A DNA stretch of 64,000 nucleotides, taken from Fructobacillus papyriferae. Its GTDB lineage: Bacteria; Bacillota; Bacilli; Lactobacillales; Lactobacillaceae. Location of the stretch: assembly GCF_018437225.1 (NCBI RefSeq), contig NZ_JAAMFI010000002.1:62001-126000 (forward strand), written 5' to 3'. The translations under genes were made by a program, and so were the position numbers. The notes below the pieces were generated by a model. That model was not told where the DNA came from. It worked only from the letters and a program-made list of their open reading frames with translations, and did no database searches. Of this stretch, positions 54,751 to 62,384 are shown one piece after another; the first letter of the stretch is position 1, and each line of letters begins with the position of its first letter.

Positions 54751-55212
54751 ATGGCTGAATTACAATTAAACGTTGAACCAAAGGATTTTAAGACCATCTT
54801 GGTTGGTGTTGACGAATCCGAACAAGGATACAACGCCTTGGCTAACGCCATTCACCAAGCGCGCGAAGACGATGCGCACTTGATTATTGCGTCAATCTTG
54901 GAAATGGGTGACTTGTCAGCCGTTGCTGCTTTGCACTTGGATGTGATCAAGGAAAAGCGCCAAGAAATCGAAGAAAACTTGGAAAAGTACCGCGCATTTG
55001 CTGAAAAAGCCGGTGTTAAGTCGGTTGACACGGTCTTTGATGATGGTGTTAAGGCTGGTGAAATTTTAGTTGAAGAAATTGCACCACGTGTGAAGGCTGA
55101 CCTAATTGTGGTTGGTGCTCACTCACACGAAGGCTTCTGGGCATCACTTGGTTCCCAAGCTTCCTACATTGCTCGTAACTCAAAGATTTCGACTTTGATC
55201 GTGCAAAACTAA
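54751..55212 (+). CDS. Universal stress protein family
   Basis: A 153-residue Usp-fold protein. The N-terminal KTILVGVDESEQGYNAL and C-terminal DLIVVGAHSHEGFWASLGSQASYIARNSKISTLIV are standard; the glycine-rich ATP loop is present but is G-A-H-S-H-E-G rather than G-2x-G-9x-G(S/T), so ATP binding is uncertain. It is co-transcribed with mntH, a pairing common in lactic acid bacteria. A terminator follows. Confidence 0.9.
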   Translation: MAELQLNVEPKDFKTILVGVDESEQGYNALANAIHQAREDDAHLIIASILEMGDLSAVAALHLDVIKEKRQEIEENLEKYRAFAEKAGVKSVDTVFDDGVKAGEILVEEIAPRVKADLIVVGAHSHEGFWASLGSQASYIARNSKISTLIVQN

Positions 55213-55224
55213 GGGCTTTCATAA

Positions 55225-55257
55225 AAGCAGCTGAATTCGTTCAGCTGCTTTTTTTAT
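55225..55257 (+). terminator. Terminator after mntH-usp
   Basis: AAGCAGCTGAA/TTCAGCTGCTT stem with long T-run. Confidence 0.88.
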
Positions 55258-55274
55258 TTGGCTTTTAATATTGC

Positions 55275-55298
55275 TTAACAGCTATTCCTTGCTATAAT
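55275..55298 (+). promoter_or_regulatory. Promoter of the ArsR-type regulator
   Basis: TTGCTT, 16-bp spacer and TATAAT immediately before the gene. The spacer region also has an imperfect repeat, GCTATT...ATAATAGC, that might be an operator. Confidence 0.55.
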
Positions 55299-55304
55299 AG
55301 CGTT

Positions 55305-55646
55305 ATGAAAAAAGAAATCCAAGCTGAACTGAGTCATATCTTCAAGTTGCTTTCCTCTGAGAAGCGCTTGGCCATTTTGATGTTGCTCCAGGAAAAACCG
55401 TACTCTGTAACTGAGTTAATTCAGGTCCTTCAAATGGAGCAATCGGCCGTTTCCCATCAACTGAAAAAACTTCGCGAAGAGCAAGTTGTTGCTGTCGAAA
55501 AAATCGGCCGGACGGTTTACTACCGTTTAACAGACTCACATATCATTGACTTGCTAGCCAGTGCCGAAAAGCACGTCGAGCACGTGGTCAACAATGAGAC
55601 CCATGAAGAATGGCTGCACAAAAAATCCGCTTCGTTTAAAAAATGA
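55305..55646 (+). CDS. ArsR/SmtB-family metal sensor, CzrA type
   Basis: A 113-residue winged-helix repressor. The recognition helix lies in QSAVSHQLKKLREEQVV. The C-terminal helix carries TDSHIIDLLASAEKHVEHV, giving Asp-x-His followed by His-x-x-His with the exact 11- and 14-residue spacings of the alpha-5 Zn/Co site of CzrA. It should release DNA when zinc binds. Its target could be the CDF gene at 51964, but no clear CzrA operator is visible there. Confidence 0.9.
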   Translation: MKKEIQAELSHIFKLLSSEKRLAILMLLQEKPYSVTELIQVLQMEQSAVSHQLKKLREEQVVAVEKIGRTVYYRLTDSHIIDLLASAEKHVEHVVNNETHEEWLHKKSASFKK

Positions 55647-55676
55647 GCTGCGAGCCATTAAAAATGCTTTTTACTG

Positions 55677-55705
55677 TTGACAGGGGGACTTGCCCTTGAT
55701 AAACT
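55677..55705 (+). promoter_or_regulatory. Promoter of tRNA-Leu
   Basis: Perfect TTGACA (55677-55682), 17-bp spacer, TAAACT (55700-55705). Confidence 0.85.
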
Positions 55706-55726
55706 AATATAGTTGTGAAAAGCAAT

Positions 55727-55810
55727 GCCCTTGTGGCGGAACTGGTAGACGCGCTGGACTCAAAATCCAGTGGTGGCAACACCGTGTGGGTTCGACTCCC
55801 ACCGAGGGCA
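55727..55810 (+). tRNA. tRNA-Leu (anticodon CAA)
   Basis: Acceptor stem GCCCTTG/CGAGGGC, discriminator A, anticodon loop CTCAAAA, long variable arm (TGGTGGCAACACCGT) and T arm GTGGGTTCGACTCCCAC. No CCA encoded. Confidence 0.96.
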
Positions 55811-55815
55811 TCCGA

Positions 55816-55848
55816 AAAGAGAAGCGAGTGATCGCTTCTCTTTTTTTT
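55816..55848 (+). terminator. Terminator after tRNA-Leu
   Basis: AGAGAAGCGA-GTGA-TCGCTTCTCT followed by long T-run. Confidence 0.9.
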
Positions 55849-55856
55849 ATGAAAAT

Positions 55857-55891
55857 AAAAAAAGGCCTGACTAGAAAGTCGGGCCTTTTTA
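55857..55891 (-). terminator. Terminator of the cystine ABC-nuclease operon
   Basis: On the minus strand AAAGGCCCGACT pairs with AGTCAGGCCTTT, followed by T-run, after the nuclease stop. Confidence 0.85.
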
Positions 55892-55904
55892 CGTGAGAAG
55901 TATT

Positions 55905-56792
55905 TTATTGAATCGTTGCCGCACCGGTCATATAATTGATCGAAACACCTGGCTGAACGTTGAAAATCCAATAGTTTAAGTTTAGCGTTTGTCCGTTGTC
56001 TTCAACAGATTTGGCCATGTAATGAACGCCTCGTGGCAGTAGTTCATTGCCAGAATAAATCGGGGTCACCTGGCCGCGAATCGTAATGTTTGGATTCTGT
56101 TTGATGGCATAGCGAATGTCGTCTTCTGGCACAAGCTGTCCCGGATAAGCGTTTTCGACACGGGTGCCCGTTGTCATGTTTTCGGTCACCATGGTTGGCA
56201 TGCCGAAGAATTGGTAGCCGACGATATGCGACTTGTTATAAAGAGCCTGTTTCGTTCCGCCAAGAGAGACCTTAGGGTTTTGATGGTAACCACCAACCCA
56301 AGCTGTGCCATTAAAACGATCGCCTTGGTTCCAGCCAGACGGACGCACTGACTTTGGAATCTGGCTTGGACGCTTTGTGACTTGATCCATGGCTTTTTTA
56401 GAAACAACGAAGTTGGCTTGGCCGGACCGCCCGAGGGTGTCTAAAGGCGAAAGGGATAGACCATTGACAGGATTAAGTTTGGATCCATCCGCTTGAAAAG
56501 TTTGGCGGAGTTCTTCTGCTGTAAAGGTGGCTCGATTATCGTTTAGATGCACAATGTCGCCGTCAAGCGTGCCATCCCATGATATGGTCAAAAGGTCTTG
56601 ATCGGAAGCGGCAGTTTGAACATTTTTCGCGTCTTTGGTGGAGTGGAAAACTTGTGACTGCTGCTTTTCTTCTTTTGGTGCTTGCTTGGTTTGTCCTTTT
56701 TGATCGTATTGAAAGGCAAAAACCGCCACTAACGCAATAATGATGGTGACGGTTTGAGTGAAACGCTTTTGATTTGGTTGTTGTTTTGCCAT
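55905..56792 (-). CDS. DNA/RNA non-specific endonuclease, EndA-like
   Basis: A 295-residue membrane-anchored nuclease. A basic N-terminus and transmembrane span (about 12-28) are followed by the beta-beta-alpha metal nuclease domain. The DRGH-type catalytic motif appears as YNKSHIVGYQFFG with catalytic His, and the Asn partner is in TGTRVENAYPGQ. EndA degrades one DNA strand during uptake in streptococci. It is the last gene of an operon with a cystine-type ABC transporter; its start overlaps the ATPase stop by one base. Confidence 0.85.
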   Translation of the reverse strand: MAKQQPNQKRFTQTVTIIIALVAVFAFQYDQKGQTKQAPKEEKQQSQVFHSTKDAKNVQTAASDQDLLTISWDGTLDGDIVHLNDNRATFTAEELRQTFQADGSKLNPVNGLSLSPLDTLGRSGQANFVVSKKAMDQVTKRPSQIPKSVRPSGWNQGDRFNGTAWVGGYHQNPKVSLGGTKQALYNKSHIVGYQFFGMPTMVTENMTTGTRVENAYPGQLVPEDDIRYAIKQNPNITIRGQVTPIYSGNELLPRGVHYMAKSVEDNGQTLNLNYWIFNVQPGVSINYMTGAATIQ

Positions 56793-57526
56793 TAGAAGGA
56801 CATTGCTCCTAGGAATTGCTTAATACGGGCATTTTCTGAATGGAAAAAAGCCGTGGATGGGCCGGCATAGCCGACTTGACCATTATCAATAAAGACAATC
56901 TGGTCCGCGACTTGTTCAGCAAAGGCCATGTTGTGTGTGACGATAATCATCGACACATCCTTTGCAGCTAAATCCTTCAACACGCGCAGGACTTGAGCTT
57001 CAAGCTCAGGATCCAAAGCGGAGGTTGGCTCATCTAAAAGTAAGTATTTTGGTTGCATGGCTAGGGCACGCAAAATGGCGACACGCTGTTGTTGCCCACC
57101 AGAAAGCTGGTAAGGATAGCGGTTGGAAAGCGCCGACATGTCAAATTGCTCGAGCAATTCGAAGGCCTTTTTTTCCGCTTCTTCTTTGCTTTTCTTTTGG
57201 ACCTTAATAGGACCTTCCGTTAGGTTTTTAAGCACCGTCAAGTGGGTGAACAGCGCTTTTTCTTGAAAAACCATGGCGGTCTTTTGGCGAACTTTTAGAA
57301 TCTGATTATTGGTTAAGGGTTTGGCTAAGTCCAATGTCAAATCGTCAATGGATAAAAGACCTTGGTCAGGTCGCTCCAACAGGTTCAAGGCTTGCAACAG
57401 AGTGGACTTTCCGGAACCGGATGGGCCGACAATGGCTGTCGTTTTTTCAGCTGGAAAGGCCAAACTAATCTTGTCCAAGGCCACTTTGTCAGGGTAGTGT
57501 TTGCTGAGCTCTTTCACTTCAATCAT
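56792..57526 (-). CDS. Cystine-type amino acid ABC transporter ATP-binding protein
   Basis: A 244-residue ABC ATPase. Walker A is GPSGSGKST, the signature is LSGGQQQR, and Walker B is [13 protein letters not shown]. It belongs to the polar amino acid group (TcyC/GlnQ). Its start overlaps the permease stop (ATGA) and its stop overlaps the nuclease start. The order (minus strand) is leader peptide, binding protein, permease, ATPase, nuclease. Confidence 0.9.
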   Translation of the reverse strand: MIEVKELSKHYPDKVALDKISLAFPAEKTTAIVGPSGSGKSTLLQALNLLERPDQGLLSIDDLTLDLAKPLTNNQILKVRQKTAMVFQEKALFTHLTVLKNLTEGPIKVQKKSKEEAEKKAFELLEQFDMSALSNRYPYQLSGGQQQRVAILRALAMQPKYLLLDEPTSALDPELEAQVLRVLKDLAAKDVSMIIVTHNMAFAEQVADQIVFIDNGQVGYAGPSTAFFHSENARIKQFLGAMSF

Positions 57527-58221
57527 TGTGCGAACCTCGATGTGTACTTCTCTAAGTAGTGCTGTCCAATGGAAAGAATGGTCGTAAAGAAGGCGTAAAC
57601 CATGGCCACCAGAATGTACATCGACAAGACCTTATAATTGGCCGCAGCAATCTGCTGTGACAAGTAGAAGATTTCGACAATCGTAATAACGGATGCTAGC
57701 GACGTATCCTTCAAAAGACCGATCAGGGAGTTGGACAGTGGCGGGATGGAAATCCGGGCTGCTTGTGGCAACACGACGTTCCAATAGATCTGGGCACGGG
57801 TCATACCAAGTGATTCAGCCGCTTGTTTTTGGACCTCTGGCACTGACGAAATGGACGCCCGGATTGTTTCGGACGCATAAGCACCGGTGTTCAATGAAAA
57901 GACGGTGACGGCCGATACCCAGGCCGACTGGAAGAGGGCAATGTGGGCGTTTGGCAGACCGTAAAAAACAATGAAGAGTTGAACAATCAGCGGGGTTGAT
58001 CGGAAGAACCAAACGTAGGCTGCAGCGATCCACTTGATGATTTGCAGAAACGCCGATGCCCATTCGTTTTGGGGTAGCTTAGCCACGCGAATCAAAGCGG
58101 TTAGCGAGGCAAAGAGCAAACCGAAGACAAACGAAATGGCCGTTAACGGTAGCGTATATTTGAGCGCGGCGGTGAAGAGTTCAGGCAGGTATTTTACTGC
58201 CAGGTTGAAAAAGTCAGTCAT
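57523..58221 (-). CDS. Cystine-type amino acid ABC transporter permease
   Basis: A 232-residue permease with about five spans. The EAA-like loop reads EVQKQAAESLGMTRAQIYWNVVLPQAARISIPPL. The single permease gene suggests a homodimer, as in TcyB-type cystine transporters. It overlaps the ATPase by 4 nt. Confidence 0.9.
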   Translation of the reverse strand: MTDFFNLAVKYLPELFTAALKYTLPLTAISFVFGLLFASLTALIRVAKLPQNEWASAFLQIIKWIAAAYVWFFRSTPLIVQLFIVFYGLPNAHIALFQSAWVSAVTVFSLNTGAYASETIRASISSVPEVQKQAAESLGMTRAQIYWNVVLPQAARISIPPLSNSLIGLLKDTSLASVITIVEIFYLSQQIAAANYKVLSMYILVAMVYAFFTTILSIGQHYLEKYTSRFAQ

Positions 58222-58248
58222 ACTTTCTTCCTATAATAAAGCGTTTGC

Positions 58249-59043
58249 TTATTCCTTGGTCAAATCTTGGTTGAAGTACTTTTTGGACAACTTCGTCAAC
58301 GTCCCGTCTTCGTGCAATTCACGCATGGCTTTGTTGAGCCTTTCTTGCAGTTTTTTGTTGTCCTTATTCATCAAAACGCCATCAGGAGTAGAACCCATCG
58401 CCTTAGAAACATCGATGGCTTCGACATCCGCATCAGGGTTGGATTGCTTCCAGTTTTCAAAGGCGCCAAGGTCGTTTAAGGAACCGTCTGCCCGGTTGGT
58501 TGTCACTAAGTTCATGGCTTCGATGATACCGGCCACGGCCTTGATGTTGGCTCCTTCAGCTTTGGCTTTCTTACCATAGTTGGAAGTGACGGATTGTGCC
58601 ATTGTCTTGTTCTTGATATCCGAGAGTTGGTTCAATGAACTGTCACCGGTTCTTTTAATCAAAGCAGCCCGTGGATAGAGGTAGGCTTCTGACATGCGGT
58701 AGTTTGCTTTACGTTCGTCCGTAATGCCAATGTTATTAATGACAGCGTCATAACGCTTGGCGTTCAAGCCTGCAATCAGCGAATCCCATTTTGATTGGAC
58801 AAAATTTACTTTTAGGTCCATTTTCTTGGCCAAAGCGCGGGCGATTTCGACTTCAAAACCGGTTAGCTGACCGTTGTCATCATGGTATGAGAAGGGTGCG
58901 TAAGTTCCTTCCAAGCCGACAGTGAGTGTGCCTTTCTTGATGTTCATGTTCTCTTGGTTCGAAGAGGTCATCTTGCTGACACCAAAGATACCTGCGAGAA
59001 TAACAGCCAAGCCGGCGAGGATAATTGCGATTTTCTTATTCAT
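58249..59043 (-). CDS. Amino acid (probably cystine) ABC substrate-binding protein
   Basis: A 264-residue family 3 solute-binding protein. Key segments are LTVGLEGTYAPFSYHDDNGQ, GFEVEIARALAKKM and AVINNIGITDERKANYRMSEAYL. The combination of G-T-Y-A-P-F-S-Y with N-N-I-G-I-T resembles cystine-binding TcyA/FliY proteins. The N-terminus has a signal (about 4-24) without a lipobox Cys (AGIFGVSKM), unusual for a Gram-positive binding protein. ATG at 59043 follows TAGGAG. It lies directly behind a cysteine-codon leader peptide and terminator. Confidence 0.88.
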   Translation of the reverse strand: MNKKIAIILAGLAVILAGIFGVSKMTSSNQENMNIKKGTLTVGLEGTYAPFSYHDDNGQLTGFEVEIARALAKKMDLKVNFVQSKWDSLIAGLNAKRYDAVINNIGITDERKANYRMSEAYLYPRAALIKRTGDSSLNQLSDIKNKTMAQSVTSNYGKKAKAEGANIKAVAGIIEAMNLVTTNRADGSLNDLGAFENWKQSNPDADVEAIDVSKAMGSTPDGVLMNKDNKKLQERLNKAMRELHEDGTLTKLSKKYFNQDLTKE

Positions 59044-59070
59044 TTGATTACTCCTAATTGACAAAAAGAA

Positions 59071-59120
59071 AAGACCACCCGAAAGTAGGAAAAAGCGTCC
59101 TACATTAATCGGGTGGTCTT
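59071..59120 (-). terminator. Attenuator terminator upstream of the cystine ABC operon
   Basis: On the minus strand AAGACCACCCGA pairs with TCGGGTGGTCTT, with an inner GTAGGA/TCCTAC stem, followed by TTCTTTTT. It lies 27 nt before the binding-protein start codon. Confidence 0.9.
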
Positions 59121-59139
59121 TTCGCCTACAAACGCCACC

Positions 59140-59214
59140 CTAAAAAAGCGGTGCGCAACAGCAAACCGTTTGAGTCAATACAAGGTTTTCATTGTGTGAA
59201 GCGAATACGTTCAT
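59140..59214 (-). CDS. Cysteine-codon leader peptide of the cystine ABC operon
   Basis: A 24-codon open frame starting ATG at 59214, with AAAGGAG well placed upstream, and ending TAG at 59140-59142. The peptide begins MNVFASHNENLVL and ends TVCCCAPLF. Codons 18-20 are TGC TGT TGC (59155-59163), three consecutive Cys, in a genome where Cys is rare. The sequence overlapping the stop, GGGTGG (59135-59140), can pair either with upstream CACC/CGCACC near the Cys codons or with CCACCC (59111-59116), the 5' arm of the terminator. This is the layout of ribosome-mediated attenuation: stalling at Cys codons would free GGGTGG to act as antiterminator. Confidence 0.85.
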   Translation of the reverse strand: MNVFASHNENLVLTQTVCCCAPLF

Positions 59215-59241
59215 AGTTACTCTCCTTTTTAATCTGTTTTT

Positions 59242-59270
59242 AGTGTACCGGTGTGTGATTTCTTTGTCAA
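59242..59270 (-). promoter_or_regulatory. Promoter of the leader peptide/cystine ABC operon
   Basis: On the minus strand TTGACA (59270-59265), 17-bp spacer, TACACT (59247-59242). Transcription should start near 59235, about 20 nt before the leader peptide ATG. Confidence 0.88.
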
Positions 59271-59436
59271 TAAAGTTCATTGAAATCAATGAGAAGAAAT
59301 CAAAATTGGTCTGTTAGTAAAAATTGGTTCAGAGACGTTTTCTGATCAGCTTCGTGAATTTTCTAATAAAAACGGTTTATTAGGACTTTGAACGTTTGGC
59401 TAAAAAAGACAATGCTTTTCGGATAGGACTGATTTT

Positions 59437-59446
59437 GCTATAATGA
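59437..59446 (+). promoter_or_regulatory. Extended -10 promoter of metG
   Basis: TTTTGC-TATAAT provides an extended TGn -10; the -35 is weak. About 45 nt separate it from the metG start. Confidence 0.6.
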
Positions 59447-59485
59447 AGGGCAGTAAAGGCACCATTAGCCAGGAAAGGGACTCAT

Positions 59486-61522
59486 ATGTCAGAAAACAAT
59501 ACCTTCTATATTACAACACCCATTTACTACCCATCTGGAAAGCTCCAATTGGGGAACACCTATACGACCGTTTTAGCCGATGCGGCGGCTCGCTACCACC
59601 GCTTGCTTGGTGATGACGTCTTCTTCTTAACCGGAACCGACGAACACGGTGAAAAGATTCAAAAGAAGGCCGCTTCTGCCGGTACGACCGAAAAAGAATA
59701 CTTGGACAAGATGGCCAAAGACATCAAAGACCTGTGGTCCTTGATGAACATCTCCTACGATAAGTTCATCCGAACGACGGATAAGGAACACGAAGAAGCC
59801 GTTCAGAAAATTTTTCAAAAGCTCTTGGATCAAGGCGACATTTACAAGGGCCAATATGAAGGCTGGTATTCGGTTTCTGATGAAGAGTACTTCACCGAAT
59901 CACAATTGGCCGAAGTCTACCGTGATGAAGACGGCAAGATGATTGGTGGCAAGGCCCCATCCGGTCACGAAGTGGAAAAGATTCAAGAAGAGACTTACTT
60001 CTTCAAGATGTCCAAGTACGCTGACTGGTTGGTCGACTACTACAAGTCCCACCCTGATTTCGTTCAGCCAGAATCGCGCATGAACGAAATGCTGCAGAAC
60101 TTCATTTTGCCTGGTTTGGAAGACTTGGCTGTGACGCGGACTTCCTTTGACTGGGGGGTTCCAGTTCCCGGTGATGAAAAGCACGTGATCTACGTTTGGA
60201 TTGACGCCTTGGCCAACTATATCACGGCCTTGGGTTATGGCTCAGACAACGAAGATTTGCTGAAGAAGTTCTGGCCTGCCAACGTCCAGTTGGTCGGGAA
60301 GGAAATCGTTCGTTTCCACATCATTTACTGGCCAATCATGCTCCACGCCTTAGGTCTGGAATTGCCAAAGGAAATCATCGGTCACGGTTGGCTGGTGATG
60401 AAGGACGGTAAGATGTCCAAGTCCAAGGGAAACGTCATCTATCCAGAAGACCTGACTTCCCGTTACAGCTTGGATGCTGTTCGTTACTATCTTTTGCGTG
60501 CCATGCCATTTGGTAACGATGGGGTCTTTTCACCAGAAGACTTCGTCTCACGCGTCAACTACGATTTGGCCAACGATTTGGGAAACCTCTTGAACCGTAC
60601 GGTCGCCATGATCAATAAGTACGAAGGTGGCGTGATTCCGGAATTTGTTTCCGACAAGACGGCCTTTGATGCAGACTTTGAAGAACTAGTTGCTGAAAAG
60701 CTGGCTTCCTACGAAGAGCAAATGCTGGCTGTGCACACGGCCGACGCCCTCGAATCTGTTTGGGGCATCGTTCGTCGTGCTAACAAATACATCGACGAGA
60801 CGGAACCATGGGTTTTGGCCAAGACGGCTGCTGACGATCCTGAAGCCAAGGAAGCCTTGTCAGCCGTTATGGCGCACTTGGCTGCCGCACTCCGTGTCGT
60901 GGCTGCCATGCTCCAACCGGTCATGGTTGATGCGCCAAAGCAAATCTTTGAGCAGCTCGGCTTGCAAATGCCAGAAGCTGGCTTGCCCTTGACGGACATG
61001 GCCATGGCCAATTTGCCAGCGGGTGCAACGGTGGTCAAGAAGGGACAGCCAATCTTCCCACGTTTGGATGTCGAAAAAGAAGTGGCCTTCATCGCTGGTT
61101 TGGTATCCAAAGACACCAAGGGCAAGGGCCGCGCCGTCAAGGAAGCAGCAAAGAAGAAAGAGCAAGAAACGATGACAGAAGAAACGCACAAGGCAGCCAT
61201 CGAATACGACGACTTCGATAAGGTCGAAATTTTGGCAGCCAAGATTACGGCTGCTGAATTGGTCGAAAAGTCCAAGAAGTTGGTCAAGTTTACTTTGGAT
61301 GATGGTTCGGACAAACCACGCCAAATTCTCTCTGGTATTCGTCAGTGGTACCCAGAACCCGAAGTGTTGGTGGGCAAGACGGTGGCCATTGTTGCCAACA
61401 TGAAACCCCGGAAGATGGCGGGTGAATTGTCCGAAGGAATGGTTCTCTCAGCCGAAAAGAACGGCATCGTTACCGTGACGATCTTGCCAGATTCAATCGA
61501 AGCTGGATCGGGAATTGAATAA
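59486..61522 (+). CDS. metG: Methionyl-tRNA synthetase
   Basis: A 678-residue class I synthetase with a C-terminal tRNA-binding (OB-fold) domain (about 575-678: FDKVEILAAKITAAELVEKS). The signature HIGH motif is replaced: KLQLGNTYTT (QLGN, residues 21-24) lacks both His. KMSKS is intact (GKMSKSKGN, about 307-315). The zinc-knuckle region has no CxxC (YEGWYSVSDEEYFTESQL). TGTDEHGEKI is normal. No T-box or SAM riboswitch is visible upstream. It is flanked by terminators. Confidence 0.96.
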   Translation: MSENNTFYITTPIYYPSGKLQLGNTYTTVLADAAARYHRLLGDDVFFLTGTDEHGEKIQKKAASAGTTEKEYLDKMAKDIKDLWSLMNISYDKFIRTTDKEHEEAVQKIFQKLLDQGDIYKGQYEGWYSVSDEEYFTESQLAEVYRDEDGKMIGGKAPSGHEVEKIQEETYFFKMSKYADWLVDYYKSHPDFVQPESRMNEMLQNFILPGLEDLAVTRTSFDWGVPVPGDEKHVIYVWIDALANYITALGYGSDNEDLLKKFWPANVQLVGKEIVRFHIIYWPIMLHALGLELPKEIIGHGWLVMKDGKMSKSKGNVIYPEDLTSRYSLDAVRYYLLRAMPFGNDGVFSPEDFVSRVNYDLANDLGNLLNRTVAMINKYEGGVIPEFVSDKTAFDADFEELVAEKLASYEEQMLAVHTADALESVWGIVRRANKYIDETEPWVLAKTAADDPEAKEALSAVMAHLAAALRVVAAMLQPVMVDAPKQIFEQLGLQMPEAGLPLTDMAMANLPAGATVVKKGQPIFPRLDVEKEVAFIAGLVSKDTKGKGRAVKEAAKKKEQETMTEETHKAAIEYDDFDKVEILAAKITAAELVEKSKKLVKFTLDDGSDKPRQILSGIRQWYPEPEVLVGKTVAIVANMKPRKMAGELSEGMVLSAEKNGIVTVTILPDSIEAGSGIE

Positions 61523-61537
61523 AAACGTGATTTGAAT

Positions 61538-61572
61538 GCCGGCCTTACAATTTTTTTGTTGGCCGGCTTTTT
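61538..61572 (+). terminator. Terminator after metG
   Basis: GCCGGCC (61538-61544) pairs with GGCCGGC (61561-61567), followed by five T. Confidence 0.8.
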
Positions 61573-61631
61573 GTAAAAAATGGTTGAGCATTCGATCAAA
61601 CCTTACGACGATAAACTGAAAGGTGGCCTTG

Positions 61632-62306
61632 ATGGCAATTCTAAGAAAAATTCCTCTTTTTATCCTCTTGGTTTTACTGTCCAAGTGGATTGGTTACGCG
61701 GCAACCAGTGCCGATACTGTTCCAATGCAGTTGCTGGTCAGTGCCTTTTACTGTTTTGGTATTTTTCTGTCGGCCTGGTTTGTTCGAAAAAACACGGTGA
61801 ATCAGCAACTTTTTGTGAAATTGAACGGCCATGACTACTTTGTTATTGTAAGAAACCTTTTCTTGCAATTTGTTCTTTATAGACTGTTGCGCTTTTTAGG
61901 CGTGTACTTGGGCTTGAACGGTCACAGCGTCAATCAGGCGGCTATTTTGCAACATCTTCAAGACCTTAGTGTTGCTGAACTTGTTTTGATGTTTTCCTTT
62001 ATCATAGTCTGGGGACCGATTTTTGAAGAATTGGTCTTCAGAGGCTATGTCATGAACGCCTTCACAAAGAAGAAGCTGACTTTGGGCATGGGATTGGTCT
62101 CTGCTCTGATCTTTGCCTACCTGCACTTACAGACTCTCTTCATTTCTTGGGACAATCTACTTGTCTTTGTTCTGTATTTTAAATCAGGCCTTTTGCTTGC
62201 GTTGACCTACCGACAAACGAAAAAATTGACGGCAAGTATGGCCCAGCACGCTATTAGTAACGTGATTGTGTCAATTCCGGTGATTATCTGGTTGGTGAAT
62301 GGTTGA
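61632..62306 (+). CDS. CPBP-family intramembrane metalloprotease
   Basis: A 224-residue membrane protein with several spans. The CPBP (Abi/CAAX protease) motifs are present: FEELVFRGYVMNAF (Glu-Glu and Arg), FAYLHLQ (His) and HAISNVIV. In lactic acid bacteria such proteins serve in bacteriocin maturation or immunity, or have unknown roles; no bacteriocin gene is seen here. Start is ATG at 61632 after AGGTGG. Confidence 0.88.
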   Translation: MAILRKIPLFILLVLLSKWIGYAATSADTVPMQLLVSAFYCFGIFLSAWFVRKNTVNQQLFVKLNGHDYFVIVRNLFLQFVLYRLLRFLGVYLGLNGHSVNQAAILQHLQDLSVAELVLMFSFIIVWGPIFEELVFRGYVMNAFTKKKLTLGMGLVSALIFAYLHLQTLFISWDNLLVFVLYFKSGLLLALTYRQTKKLTASMAQHAISNVIVSIPVIIWLVNG

Positions 62307-62328
62307 TTTACTTCTAAATTTATGGCAT

Positions 62329-62366
62329 TAAAAAAGGACTTCTTTTCAAAACGAAGTCCTTTTTCT
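62329..62366 (+). terminator. Bidirectional terminator between the protease and oxidoreductase genes
   Basis: AAAAAAGGACTTC pairs with GAAGTCCTTTTT; serves both convergent genes. Confidence 0.85.
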
Positions 62367-62384
62367 TGTTGATAAGGTGGTTGA

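Noticed and set aside
59271-59440. SAM riboswitch or Met T-box for metG
   Set aside because: The region before metG has only a promoter and no conserved riboswitch or T-box sequences.
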